DNA from: an uncultured Azohydromonas sp.
GTDB lineage: Bacteria > Pseudomonadota > Gammaproteobacteria > Burkholderiales > Burkholderiaceae_C
Assembly (NCBI RefSeq): GCF_937926365.1
Contig: NZ_CALAOH010000021.1
Span: 1 to 64,000, forward strand
Reading direction: 5' to 3'
Length of the DNA: 64,000 nt
The position numbers were made by a program, and so were the translations under genes. The first letter of the stretch is position 1. Each line of letters starts with the position of its first letter. This document shows, one piece after another, positions 6,854 through 15,065 of this stretch. Below the pieces are notes generated by a model. The model was given only the letters and a program-made list of their open reading frames with translations, searched no databases and was not told where the DNA came from.

Positions 6854-8662
6854 TCAGTCGTCCACCTGGAGGATGGCCAGGAACGCTTCCTGCGGCACCT
6901 CGACGGTACCGATCTGCTTCATGCGTTTCTTGCCGGCCTTCTGCTTTTCCAGCAGCTTGCGCTTGCGGGTGATGTCACCGCCGTAGCATTTTGCCAGCAC
7001 GTTCTTGCGCAACGCCTTGATGTTCTCGCGGGCGATGATGTTGGCGCCGATGGCGGCCTGGATCGCCACGTCGTACATCTGGCGCGGGATCTGCTCGCGC
7101 ATCTTGGCCGCCACGGCGCGGCCGCGGTACTGGCTCTGCGAACGGTGCACGATCATCGCCAGCGGGTCCACCCGGTCGCCGTTGATGAGGATGTCCACCT
7201 TCACCACGTCGGCGGCGCGGTACTCCTTGAACTCGTAGTCCATGGAAGCGTAGCCGCGCGACACCGACTTCAGCTTGTCGAAGAAGTCCAGCACGATCTC
7301 CGCCAGCGGCAGCTCGTAGGTGAGCATCACCTGGCGGCCGTGGTAGGCCATGTTGAGCTGCACGCCACGCTTCTGGTTGGCCAGCGTCATCACCGGGCCC
7401 ACGTAGTCCTGCGGCATGTACAGGTGCACTGTGACGATGGGTTCGCGAATTTCGCGGATACGCCCCAGGTCCGGCATCTTGCTGGGGTTCTCGACCTCGA
7501 TCACCTCGCCGTCGTTGAGCTCCACCTCGTACACCACGCTGGGCGCGGTGGTCACCAGGTCTTGGTCGAACTCGCGCTCCAGGCGCTCCTGCACGATCTC
7601 CATGTGCAGCAAGCCCAGGAAACCGCAGCGGAAGCCAAAGCCCAGCGCCTGCGACACCTCAGGCTCGTAGCGCAGCGAGCTGTCGTTGAGCTTGAGCTTC
7701 TCCAACGCGTCGCGCAGTTGGTCATACTCGCTGGCCTCGCTGGGATACAGGCCCGCGAACACCTGCGGCTGGATCTCCTTGAAACCCGGCAGCGGCTCGG
7801 TGGCCGGGCCGGCGTTGTTAGGCAGCTTCTTTTCCAGCGTGATGGTGTCGCCCACCTTGGCCGCAGCCAGCTCCTTGATGCCGCAGATCACGAAGCCCAC
7901 CTCGCCGGCCTTGAGCGCGTCGCGGTTCTCGCTCTTGGGCGTGAACACGCCCAGGTGCTCGATGCCATAGACGGCGTTGGTGGCCATCAGGCGGATGCGC
8001 TCGCCCTTGCCGATCTGGCCGTCCACCACGCGAACCAGCATCACCACGCCCACGTAGTTATCGAACCAGGCGTCGATGATCATCGCCCGCGGCGGACCTT
8101 CGGCATTGCCCTTGGGCGGCGGCATGCGCGTGACCACCGCCTCCAGGATGTCGTCGATGCCCAGACCGGTCTTGGCCGAGCAGGGAATCGCGTCGCTGGC
8201 GTCGATGCCGATGACGTCCTCGATCTCCTCCTTGGCGCGATCGGGATCAGCTTGGGGCAGGTCCATCTTGTTGAGCACCGGGATGACCTCGACACCCAGG
8301 TCCAGCGCGGTGTAGCAGTTGGCCACCGTCTGCGCCTCCACGCCCTGGCTGGCGTCCACCACCAGCAACGCGCCTTCGCAGGCCGAGAGCGAACGGCTGA
8401 CTTCATAGGAGAAGTCCACGTGCCCCGGCGTGTCGATGAGGTTGAGGTTGTAGGTCTTGCCGTCGCGCGCCTTGTACTGCAGCGCCGCGGTCTGCGCCTT
8501 GATCGTGATGCCGCGCTCGCGCTCGATGTCCATCGAGTCGAGCACCTGGGCCTCCATCTCGCGATCGCTCAAGCCGCCGCAGCGCTGGATGAGGCGGTCG
8601 GCCAGCGTGCTCTTGCCGTGGTCGATGTGGGCAATGATGGAGAAATTGCGGATGTGGTCCAT
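6854..8662 (-). CDS. lepA: Elongation factor 4 (LepA) GTPase
   Basis: Ribosome-associated translational GTPase that acts on stalled or early elongation complexes. G1 is AHIDHGKST (residues 11-19); GITIKAQT, DTPGHVDF and NKMD follow. The LepA-specific C-terminal domain is present to the usual end. Length is 602 residues from the ATG at 8662 (MDHIRNFS...), the start conserved across the family. The frame is open a further 57 codons upstream, but that part does not resemble LepA. The upstream leader contains a hairpin and terminator pair (see 8781-8844) that may affect its expression. Confidence 0.97.
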   Translation of the reverse strand: MDHIRNFSIIAHIDHGKSTLADRLIQRCGGLSDREMEAQVLDSMDIERERGITIKAQTAALQYKARDGKTYNLNLIDTPGHVDFSYEVSRSLSACEGALLVVDASQGVEAQTVANCYTALDLGVEVIPVLNKMDLPQADPDRAKEEIEDVIGIDASDAIPCSAKTGLGIDDILEAVVTRMPPPKGNAEGPPRAMIIDAWFDNYVGVVMLVRVVDGQIGKGERIRLMATNAVYGIEHLGVFTPKSENRDALKAGEVGFVICGIKELAAAKVGDTITLEKKLPNNAGPATEPLPGFKEIQPQVFAGLYPSEASEYDQLRDALEKLKLNDSSLRYEPEVSQALGFGFRCGFLGLLHMEIVQERLEREFDQDLVTTAPSVVYEVELNDGEVIEVENPSKMPDLGRIREIREPIVTVHLYMPQDYVGPVMTLANQKRGVQLNMAYHGRQVMLTYELPLAEIVLDFFDKLKSVSRGYASMDYEFKEYRAADVVKVDILINGDRVDPLAMIVHRSQSQYRGRAVAAKMREQIPRQMYDVAIQAAIGANIIARENIKALRKNVLAKCYGGDITRKRKLLEKQKAGKKRMKQIGTVEVPQEAFLAILQVDD

Positions 8663-8780
8663 GCGAACGGAAAGCGAGGGGCCGAGGCCGCGGGCGGCGT
8701 CGGGCGCAGGCCGCGCTGCCTGCACGGAACCCTGCGGATCGGCCCAGCGACACGCCACCGCGCGGCAGCCTGTCGGGGTC

Positions 8781-8844
8781 AAAAAAAAGGCACGTCGAAA
8801 CGGTGACGCGCCTTCCAACAAAACGTATGGCAACTGCTTGTTGG
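8781..8844 (-). ncRNA. Possible short structured RNA or lepA leader attenuator
   Basis: Read on the minus strand, CCAACAA (8844-8838) pairs with TTGTTGG (8821-8815) across a 16-base loop. Two bases later, GGCGCGTC (8812-8805) pairs with GACGTGCC (8796-8789), and eight T residues follow (8788-8781). The second stem is a textbook intrinsic terminator. A TACAAT box at 8856-8851 would start an RNA of about 65 bases ending there. It could be an independent small RNA or a terminator controlling read-through into lepA, whose ATG is 119 bases further on. No -35 box supports the promoter. Confidence 0.5.
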
Positions 8845-8850
8845 GCTTTC

Positions 8851-8856
8851 ATTGTA
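8851..8856 (-). promoter_or_regulatory. -10-like box upstream of the lepA leader hairpins
   Basis: TACAAT on the minus strand matches five of six consensus bases and would place the start site at the foot of the first leader hairpin. At 16-18 bases upstream there is no TTGACA-like hexamer, so the call depends on the -10 and its position. Confidence 0.3.
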
Positions 8857-9112
8857 GCCAAAAGCCCCCCGCCGACCAGCCACAAACGGGCATCGCAACA
8901 GGTCTTCCGAAGCGCGACACCGGAAGTTTTCAACAGTTTATGCACAAGCTGGCAACCCTTGCGCTGCCTCAGGACCACAGCCTGATATGCACAGGAGGGA
9001 CTGCGGCTAACGCAGTGCAACATTCCAACCCGGCGTGAGGGGAATCCCACACCGTGCCGTTTCGGAGTGGCCAGCGAAAGGCCCACTGCCGCGCCGGCCG
9101 ATTGCGCTTCGT

Positions 9113-9146
9113 GAAAAAACCTGGCGCCCCAGTGGGACGCCGGGTC
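9113..9146 (-). terminator. Intrinsic terminator of the rpoE-rseA-rseB-mucD operon
   Basis: On the minus strand, ACCCGGCGTCCC pairs with GGGGCGCCAGGT (12 positions including two G-T pairs) around a short ACT loop, followed by six T residues. It begins about 25 bases after the mucD stop. It separates the envelope-stress genes from lepA. Confidence 0.85.
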
Positions 9147-9169
9147 TTGCTCGTCGGCAAACGGACAGC

Positions 9170-10663
9170 TCAGCGGCTGTTGCCGCTGGGTCGGATGATC
9201 AGGTAGTTGGTCTGCTCGCCGCGGCGCACCAGCACAGTGAGCGGCTTGGAGCGGTCCGCCTTCTCCACCAAGCCCGTGAACTGGCGCGCGTTGGTGACCT
9301 CGGTGTTGTCCACCGTCAGGATCACGTCGCCCTCACGCAGCCCGGCGCGTGCCGCCGCGCCCTCCGCCGACTCCACGCGCACGCCGCCTCGCACTTTGAG
9401 CTCGCGGCGCTGTGCGTCGCTGAGATCCGACACCGACAGCCCGATGGGCGTGGTGGCGCCAGCGCGCGGGGCGCTCTCGGCCTGGGCGACACGGCGCGGC
9501 TTCTCGGGCTCGATCTCCGCCACCGTCACCGCCAGGTCGCGGTAGCTGCCGCGGCGGAACACCTGCAGCGTAGTGCGCGTGCCGGGCCTGGTACCGCCGA
9601 TGACGCGCGGCAGTTCGCCCGAGCGCTCCACTGTCTTGCCGTCCACCCTGGTGATGATGTCACCGGGCTCGATGCCCGCCTTCTCCGCCGGACCGCCCGC
9701 CTCCACGCCCTGCACCAGTGCGCCGATGGGCTTGCCCAAGCCGATGGACTCCGCCACTTCCTTGGTCACCGGCGCAATCTGCACCCCGATGCGTCCGCGC
9801 ACCACGCGGCCGTTGGTGCGCAGCTGGTCGGCCACGCGCATGGCCTCGTCGATAGGAATGGCGAAGGAAATGCCCATGAAGCCGCCGGAGCGGCTGTAGA
9901 TCTGCGAGTTGATCCCGACCACCTCGCCGCGCATGTTCAGCAGCGGCCCGCCGGAGTTGCCAGGGTTAATGGCAACGTCGGTCTGGATGAAAGGCAGGTA
10001 GTCGCCCGTGTCGCGCTGCTTGGCGCTGACGATGCCGGCGGTCACGGTGTTGTCCAGGCCGAAGGGCGAGCCGATGGCTACCACCCACTCGCCCACGCGC
10101 AGCCGGCCCACGTCCCCAATGCGCACGAAGGGCAGCCCCGTGGCCTCGATCTTGACCACCGCCACGTCGGTACGGGTGTCGGCACCGACGATGCGCGCCT
10201 TGAGCTCGCGCTTGTCGGCAAGGGTGACAATGACCTCGTCGGCCCCTTCCACCACGTGCGCGTTGGTCATGACGAAGCCGTCGGCGCTGAGGATGAAGCC
10301 CGAGCCCACACCGCGCTGCTGCGGTTCGTCACTGCCACCACCGGGCGGGCCACGCCGCGGGTCGGGCCGTCCGGGCAGCGGGATGCCGAAGCGCCGGAAG
10401 AACTCTTCCAGGCTTTCGTCCATTTCCGGCGTGCCGCGGCTGGCACGCCCACGCTCCAGGGTGCGGATGTTAACCACCGCCGGCCCGACCCGGTCCACCA
10501 GTTCGGTGAAGTCCGGCAGCACCTGCGCCTGGGCCGGGGCCTGCGCCGGCCCCTGCTGTGCGTGCACCGGCAAGCCCAGCGCCACGCCCAGACTGACTGC
10601 CGTCAGGGCGGACAGCACGGCACGATGGGCCCGTCGGCCCTGTAATACGCCATCGACTCGCAT
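9170..10663 (-). CDS. mucD: Periplasmic serine protease, DegP/MucD type
   Basis: HtrA-family protease and chaperone that degrades misfolded envelope proteins. The N-terminus is a signal peptide ending near residue 35 (AHA|Q-type site). The trypsin-like domain has the triad His136 (TNAHVV), Asp166 (TDVAVV) and Ser237 (GNSGGP). Two PDZ domains follow, at about residues 285-370 and 400-490. Length is 497 residues. It is the last gene of rpoE-rseA-rseB-mucD, so it is expected to be induced by sigma-E. A Gly/Arg/Pro-rich linker at about 97-117 resembles the regulatory loop of DegP. Confidence 0.94.
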   Translation of the reverse strand: MRVDGVLQGRRAHRAVLSALTAVSLGVALGLPVHAQQGPAQAPAQAQVLPDFTELVDRVGPAVVNIRTLERGRASRGTPEMDESLEEFFRRFGIPLPGRPDPRRGPPGGGSDEPQQRGVGSGFILSADGFVMTNAHVVEGADEVIVTLADKRELKARIVGADTRTDVAVVKIEATGLPFVRIGDVGRLRVGEWVVAIGSPFGLDNTVTAGIVSAKQRDTGDYLPFIQTDVAINPGNSGGPLLNMRGEVVGINSQIYSRSGGFMGISFAIPIDEAMRVADQLRTNGRVVRGRIGVQIAPVTKEVAESIGLGKPIGALVQGVEAGGPAEKAGIEPGDIITRVDGKTVERSGELPRVIGGTRPGTRTTLQVFRRGSYRDLAVTVAEIEPEKPRRVAQAESAPRAGATTPIGLSVSDLSDAQRRELKVRGGVRVESAEGAAARAGLREGDVILTVDNTEVTNARQFTGLVEKADRSKPLTVLVRRGEQTNYLIIRPSGNSR

Positions 10664-10708
10664 GAAGTTCCCTTGTCTGTTGAAGTGCTTTTACCTGCGG
10701 GAGGGTGT

Positions 10709-11689
10709 TCAGGGCCGGCGCGCCAAGCCGGCCGCAAACTTTTGCAGCGTAGCCATGGGCACCTCGCCGACCGCCGTCACCCACCATGAGCCCTGGCGCT
10801 GCATCAGGGTGTGGGTGGCGCCGATGGCGGTCTGCATCGGGCGGTGGTGCTCGCCGCGGTAGGGTTCAATGAACAGTGACACGTGCGTGAGTCCATCGGC
10901 GTACACCACTTGCAGGGTCTCACCGTTGCGGCCTCCCTCGCCCTCGTCGAGCACGCGCTTGAAGCAACTCAGCAACTCAAAACCCGGCACTTCCGGTGCG
11001 CTCCAGCCTTCCGTATCGAGCCGCGTGCGCAGTTGCACCGGGCGCAGCACGCGGTAGCCGTCTAGCTTGCGCATGGGGCGCAGCACCGTTTCGGGCTGCG
11101 GTCGCACGCCCAGCGTGAGCTCGCTAAAGGCGGCGCTTTCCAGCACGCGCCCGTCCGCGGCCAGCAGGTCCACGCGCAGCAGCAACGCGGTGTGCGGCTC
11201 CATCCACAGCCGCTGGGCGAAGCGCAGCCCGTCGCGCGGGTGCAGCAGGAACACCTGCGCCTCGTGGCCGGCAATGCGGTCCGTGCCCTGCGGGCGCAGT
11301 TCGTAGCGCTCGAACACCTGCTCATCGGGCCGCGCGCGCAGTAGCACCGGCATCGCCGCGCCGGGCTCGCGCTGCTCGAACACCGCCAGCCGGCGCTCGG
11401 GCCACAGCGTCAGTACTTCGTCGTCGTGGCGGAACACGCGCCGCATCTGGCCGTCGAGCATCTCCATGCGCTCGTACTGGTGGCCATTCTCGCCGTAATG
11501 CGCCACGCGCGAACTGCTGGCCGTGCCACCGACACTGTGCACCAGCGTGCCCTGGAAGTTGCGATGCTGCGCCGCCTCGCGCAGCCGCAGCAGCCAAGCC
11601 GTGCCGTCGGCCGGCGCCGCGATCAGGGACGGCGCGGCGACGGCGGCTAGCGCCGGCAGCACCGCGTGCACAAACCTGCGCCTGTGCAT
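10709..11689 (-). CDS. rseB: Periplasmic regulator of sigma-E (RseB/MucB)
   Basis: Binds the periplasmic part of the anti-sigma factor RseA and protects it from cleavage; mis-localised lipid or lipoprotein signals release it. The 326-residue product starts with an Arg-rich signal peptide (MHRRRFVHAV..., cut near residue 25). It contains the two MucB/RseB domains: an N-terminal LolA-like fold (about 28-200) and a smaller C-terminal domain (about 225-320). The gene starts 13 bases after the rseA stop. The RRRF in the signal peptide looks Tat-like, although the family is normally Sec-exported. Confidence 0.9.
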   Translation of the reverse strand: MHRRRFVHAVLPALAAVAAPSLIAAPADGTAWLLRLREAAQHRNFQGTLVHSVGGTASSSRVAHYGENGHQYERMEMLDGQMRRVFRHDDEVLTLWPERRLAVFEQREPGAAMPVLLRARPDEQVFERYELRPQGTDRIAGHEAQVFLLHPRDGLRFAQRLWMEPHTALLLRVDLLAADGRVLESAAFSELTLGVRPQPETVLRPMRKLDGYRVLRPVQLRTRLDTEGWSAPEVPGFELLSCFKRVLDEGEGGRNGETLQVVYADGLTHVSLFIEPYRGEHHRPMQTAIGATHTLMQRQGSWWVTAVGEVPMATLQKFAAGLARRP

Positions 11690-11702
11690 CGTCGCGGCCG
11701 CC

Positions 11703-12338
11703 TCAGCGCCCGGCAGCAGCGGCCACCGGGACGTGCGCCGCTACCGGCACCGGCATAGCAAAGCTGCTGCCCCACTGCTTGTGGGCAACGAGGTAGCGGT
11801 CCAGCCGTGCATCGCGCAGCAGCCGGTCGTCGGCTTGTGCCACGGCGGCCGGCGCCGGTTCCTGCTCCGCCACCCTGGCGGGGCCGACCAGGGGCTGCGG
11901 CACGGTCTGCGGCGCCTGGGCCAGCACCGCGGCGGTTTGGTCGGGCTCCAGCGGCTGCAACCGCGTGAGCACCAGCACGCCACCCACCGCCATGACACCC
12001 ACGGCCACGGCCGAGGCGGCCCAGGCGCGGCGCGGAAGCCGGCGGCGGCGCTCGGGCAGGACCGTCGGCGTCAGCAGCACCGGCTCTGCCGCCAGACGCT
12101 CGCGCAGCCGCAGCACGAAGGCCGCGTCATGTCCGGGCGGTGGCGCCAAGTCCTGCGAGCGCATCACGTCGCCGATGAGGTGGTAGCTGTGCCAGGTGGC
12201 GCGCAGCCGCACGTCGTGGCGGCAGTCCTCGGCCAGCCGTGCCGCGGCAGCGGCATCGAGCTCGCCATCCATGAGCGCCGACAGCGCCTGCTCGGGTTGC
12301 GATGGGTCGTGTCGGTCATCGGGCATCTGGAACTCCAT
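11703..12338 (-). CDS. rseA: Anti-sigma-E factor RseA
   Basis: Membrane-spanning inhibitor that sequesters sigma-E in the cytoplasm until regulated proteolysis frees it. The N-terminal RseA domain is recognisable (ALSALMDGELDAAAAARLAEDC at about residues 18-39, WHSYHLIGDVMRS at about 49-61). One membrane helix (about 105-124, AASAVAVGVMAVGGVLVL) follows, then a periplasmic Ala/Pro-rich tail. The 211-residue length is usual for Burkholderiales. A second ATG four codons in could be used instead. Confidence 0.88.
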   Translation of the reverse strand: MEFQMPDDRHDPSQPEQALSALMDGELDAAAAARLAEDCRHDVRLRATWHSYHLIGDVMRSQDLAPPPGHDAAFVLRLRERLAAEPVLLTPTVLPERRRRLPRRAWAASAVAVGVMAVGGVLVLTRLQPLEPDQTAAVLAQAPQTVPQPLVGPARVAEQEPAPAAVAQADDRLLRDARLDRYLVAHKQWGSSFAMPVPVAAHVPVAAAAGR

Positions 12339-12367
12339 GGCTGCACTCGCGCACTCGGTATGGGGCC

Positions 12368-12973
12368 CTACCAGCGTTCGTCGCCGCGCGTGCCCAGCAA
12401 GGGGCGCAGGCGCTGCGCAATGGCTTCGCGCGCGCGGAAGATGCGCGAACGCACGGTGCCGATGGGGCAGTTCATCACTTCAGCGATTTCTTCGTAGCTC
12501 AGCCCCTCGATCTCGCGCAGCGTAATGGCCTGGCGCAGGTCTTCCGACAGGGCATCGATCGCGGCGTTGAGCGTGGCGGCCACTTCCTTACTGGCCAGCA
12601 CCGCTTCCGGGGTCTCGCCGTCGCTTAGTTCGTTCTCGACGCGGGAAGTTTCCTCCCCGTCGTCCACCGGCGCGTAAGCCGCCTCGGGCACCAGCGGATC
12701 GCGCTTGAGCTCCACCAGCGCCTTCTTGGCTGTGTTGACCGCGATGCGGTAGAGCCAGGTGTAGAAGGCGCTCTCGCCACGGAACTGCGGCAGCGCGCGG
12801 TAGGCACGGATGAAGGTTTCCTGCGCGATGTCGGCCACCAAGTCGGTGTCTCGCACCATGCGGCTGATGAGCCGCTCCACGCGGCGCTGGTACTTGATCA
12901 CCAGCAATTCGAAGGCGCGCTGGTCTCCGCGCTTGACGCGCTCGATCAGCAGGGCGTCGGCTTCGGCGCTCAT
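12368..12973 (-). CDS. rpoE: RNA polymerase sigma-E factor (RpoE/AlgU)
   Basis: ECF sigma factor for the envelope-stress response, held inactive by RseA encoded next to it. Region 2 is seen in YQRRVERLISRMVRDTDLVADIAQETFIRAYRALPQF, region 4 in GLSYEEIAEVMNCPIGTVRSRIFRAREA. I chose the ATG at 12973 (MSAEADALLIERVKRG, 201 residues), which matches the family start and begins 4 bases after the upstream gene. The frame is open 13 codons further but would then overlap that gene. An Asp/Glu-rich linker between regions 2 and 4 is typical. Confidence 0.95.
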   Translation of the reverse strand: MSAEADALLIERVKRGDQRAFELLVIKYQRRVERLISRMVRDTDLVADIAQETFIRAYRALPQFRGESAFYTWLYRIAVNTAKKALVELKRDPLVPEAAYAPVDDGEETSRVENELSDGETPEAVLASKEVAATLNAAIDALSEDLRQAITLREIEGLSYEEIAEVMNCPIGTVRSRIFRAREAIAQRLRPLLGTRGDERW

Positions 12974-12977
12974 GGCT

Positions 12978-13451
12978 TCAGGCGTCCTGCCCTGGCACGC
13001 CGGCCGCGGCATTCGCGGCAGCGCCGTGCGCGTACAGCGCGCAGCGCAGCGCGTGCCAGTGCGGGCAGTGGCGCGCCTGCGATAGCGCCAGCCAGTGCCC
13101 GCGCGCGTCTCCCTGTACAGCCCGGAAGCGCAGCAGCAGCCAGGCGCCCAGATCGATCATCAGCTGCACCCGACCCGCGCGCGGCGCGCTCTCGCCGCGG
13201 GCAAGCAGCCACCACTGTGCACCGTCCCAGGTCAGTGCACAGGCCGCGACGCCGCTGCGGCGCCACAGCAGCCCCGCCATGAGCAGTGCCACGACCACCG
13301 CGGCGCCCAGGGCGGCCAGCGGGGGCGCCTGTAGCCACAGGGCAAGCCACATCAGTGGCGAGGCCGTCGCCGCGGCGCCCAAAAGGCAAAGGCCGACACG
13401 CCAGGACGTGTCGGCCTCCAGGGACAGGTGAACGGCCGGGGCCGTGCGCAT
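12978..13451 (-). CDS. Small membrane protein, YgfX-like
   Basis: A 157-residue protein between fabF and rpoE. It has two adjacent membrane segments (about residues 18-42 and 45-62), then a soluble part with repeated Trp motifs (ALTWDGAQWWLL, LGAWLLLRF, HWHALRCALYA). This layout and the C-terminal WHALRCAxY pattern resemble the YgfX family, a partner of SdhE in other bacteria, but I cannot confirm membership by eye. Four bases separate it from rpoE, so it may be co-transcribed with the stress regulator. Confidence 0.7.
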   Translation of the reverse strand: MRTAPAVHLSLEADTSWRVGLCLLGAAATASPLMWLALWLQAPPLAALGAAVVVALLMAGLLWRRSGVAACALTWDGAQWWLLARGESAPRAGRVQLMIDLGAWLLLRFRAVQGDARGHWLALSQARHCPHWHALRCALYAHGAAANAAAGVPGQDA

Positions 13452-13477
13452 GCCGCTCGAGAATCGGGCAACGCTGA

Positions 13478-14722
13478 TCAGGCGCGGCGGAACACCAGCG
13501 TACCGTTGGTGCCTCCAAAGCCGAAGTTGTTCTTCACTGCCACATCGATCTTCATCGACCGCGCCTCATTGGCGCAATAGTCCAGGTCGCACTCCGGGTC
13601 CTGGTTGAAGATGTTGATGGTCGGTGGCGAGATCTGGTTGTGCAGCGCCAGCACGGTGAACACCGACTCCACGCCGCCGGCGCCGCCGAGCAGGTGGCCA
13701 GTCATCGACTTGGTCGAGTTCACAACCAGCTTCTTCGCGTGGTCGCCGAAGGCCAGCTTGATGGCGTTGGTCTCGTTCTGGTCACCCAGCGGCGTCGAGG
13801 TGCCGTGCGCGTTGAGGTACTGCACGTCATCGGGGTTGATGCCGGCGTTGCGCAGCGCGGCTTTCATCGAGCGCTTGGGGCCATCGACGTTGGGGGCCGT
13901 CATATGGAAGGCATCGGCACCCATGCCAAAGCCCGAGAGCTCGGCATAGATCTTGGCGCCACGCTTCTTGGCATGTTCGTACTCTTCCAGCACCAGCACG
14001 CCCGCGCCCTCGCCCAGCACGAAGCCGTCGCGGTCCTTGTCCCAGGGGCGCGAGGCCGTCTTGGGGTCGTCGTTACGGGTGGACAGCGCGCGCGCCGCGG
14101 CGAAGCCACCCACGCCCAGGGGCGACACGGTGCTCTCGGCACCGCCGGCCACCATCACATCAACATCACCGTACTCGATCAGGCGCGCGGCCTCGCCAAT
14201 GCAGTGCAGCCCGGTGGTGCAAGCGGTGACGATGGCCAAGTTGGGCCCCGTGAACCCGAATTGGATCGACACGTGACCCGAGATCATGTTGATGATCGAG
14301 GCCGGCACGAAGAACGGAGAGATGCGCCGTGCGCCGCGTTCCCGATAGTCTTGGTGCGTCTGCTCGATCATCGGCAGCCCGCCGATGCCCGAACCCACCA
14401 TCACGCCAATGCGCTCGGCGCTCTCCTCGTTGAGTTCCTCACCCGTGGGCAGCCCGGCATCCTTCACGGCCTGGATCGACGCCGCCATCCCGTAATGGAT
14501 GAAGGTGTCCATGTGGCGCGCTTCTTTGCCGGGGATGTAGTCCTCCACATTGAAGCCGCGCACTTCGCCTGCGAAGCGGCAGGACAGCGCCGACGCGTCG
14601 AACTTCGTGATGTGGTCGATGCCCGAACGGCCGGCGATGAGGTTGGCCCAGCCTTCGGCCACCGAGTTGCCGACCGGGCTGATCAGCCCCAGCCCGGTGA
14701 TGACGACGCGACGTCGGCTCAT
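13478..14722 (-). CDS. fabF: 3-oxoacyl-[ACP] synthase II
   Basis: Condensing enzyme that elongates acyl-ACP with malonyl-ACP and is needed for the 16-to-18 carbon step and temperature control of membrane lipids. It has the KAS triad Cys168 (VTACTTG), His306 (NAHGTSTPLGD) and His343 (KSMTGHLLGGAG). Length is 414 residues, normal. It follows acpP by seven bases, and its product uses ACP as carrier. Confidence 0.97.
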   Translation of the reverse strand: MSRRRVVITGLGLISPVGNSVAEGWANLIAGRSGIDHITKFDASALSCRFAGEVRGFNVEDYIPGKEARHMDTFIHYGMAASIQAVKDAGLPTGEELNEESAERIGVMVGSGIGGLPMIEQTHQDYRERGARRISPFFVPASIINMISGHVSIQFGFTGPNLAIVTACTTGLHCIGEAARLIEYGDVDVMVAGGAESTVSPLGVGGFAAARALSTRNDDPKTASRPWDKDRDGFVLGEGAGVLVLEEYEHAKKRGAKIYAELSGFGMGADAFHMTAPNVDGPKRSMKAALRNAGINPDDVQYLNAHGTSTPLGDQNETNAIKLAFGDHAKKLVVNSTKSMTGHLLGGAGGVESVFTVLALHNQISPPTINIFNQDPECDLDYCANEARSMKIDVAVKNNFGFGGTNGTLVFRRA

Positions 14723-14729
14723 GCTCCGT

Positions 14730-14969
14730 TCAGCCCTTGTAGTTCTTGCTGGCGTAGTCGATCGCCAGTTGCACCGTGGTGATCTTCTCAGCCTCTTCGT
14801 CCGGAATCTCGATGCCGAACTCGTCTTCCAGAGCCATCACCAGTTCCACCGTGTCGAGCGAGTCCGCGCCCAGATCGGCCACGAAGGCCTTCTCGTTGGT
14901 GACGTCGGGTTCGGGCACGCCGAGCTGCTCGGCAATGATTTTCTTGACACGTACTTCGATATCGCTCAT
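14730..14969 (-). CDS. acpP: Acyl carrier protein
   Basis: Carries growing fatty acyl chains on a phosphopantetheine arm. The 79-residue acidic protein has the attachment site Ser37 in GADSLDTVELVMALEDEF. The ATG at 14969 is preceded at good distance by GGAGGAG, one of the best ribosome binding sites in the window. The frame is open nine codons upstream, but that is not part of the family. A TAGAAT hexamer at 15011-15006 on the minus strand may be an extra promoter between fabG and acpP. Confidence 0.97.
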   Translation of the reverse strand: MSDIEVRVKKIIAEQLGVPEPDVTNEKAFVADLGADSLDTVELVMALEDEFGIEIPDEEAEKITTVQLAIDYASKNYKG

Positions 14970-15005
14970 TGACTCCTCCAAGAGGGGATTGCTCAAACGG
15001 CCCGG

Positions 15006-15011
15006 ATTCTA
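15006..15011 (-). promoter_or_regulatory. Possible internal promoter (-10) before acpP
   Basis: TAGAAT on the minus strand, 37 bases before the acpP ATG. An extra acpP promoter is common because ACP is needed in excess. No good -35 hexamer is present at 16-18 bases, so support is weak. Confidence 0.3.
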
Positions 15012-15065
15012 CGCGTCCGAGGGGGGCGGCCCCCTTGACGCCCCGGCGGGCCCACTCGGTGCTAT

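Larger units (their letters stand above)
8663..9169. other. Long non-coding leader between mucD and lepA
   Basis: I find no convincing protein gene in these ~500 bases. Some related genomes carry a small glutaredoxin-like gene at this place; I see no trace of its Cys-x-x-Cys motif. The region holds the mucD terminator (9113-9146), a -10-like TACAAT on the minus strand (8851-8856), and two adjacent hairpins ending in a T-run (8781-8844). The last ~120 bases before lepA are very GC-rich with no obvious promoter. Confidence 0.6.

Noticed and set aside
6851..8806. A plus-strand open frame of about 650 codons opposite lepA.
   Set aside because: It mirrors the LepA reading frame in antisense; composition is typical of such shadows and no start signal is present.
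8663..8833. An N-terminal extension of LepA by 57 codons.
   Set aside because: It is not conserved in LepA, is Arg/Pro/Ala-rich, and runs through the leader terminator.
8848..8854. A possible leader peptide starting ATGAAAGCCCAACAAGCAG before lepA on the minus strand.
   Set aside because: The ATG overlaps the -10-like box, so it would not be in the transcript, there is no ribosome site, and the frame runs on into non-conserved sequence.
8938..8946. TTATGCACA on the plus strand, one base from a DnaA box.
   Set aside because: It is a single imperfect site with no AT-rich region, no neighbours and no dnaA/dnaN nearby, so it is not evidence of an origin.
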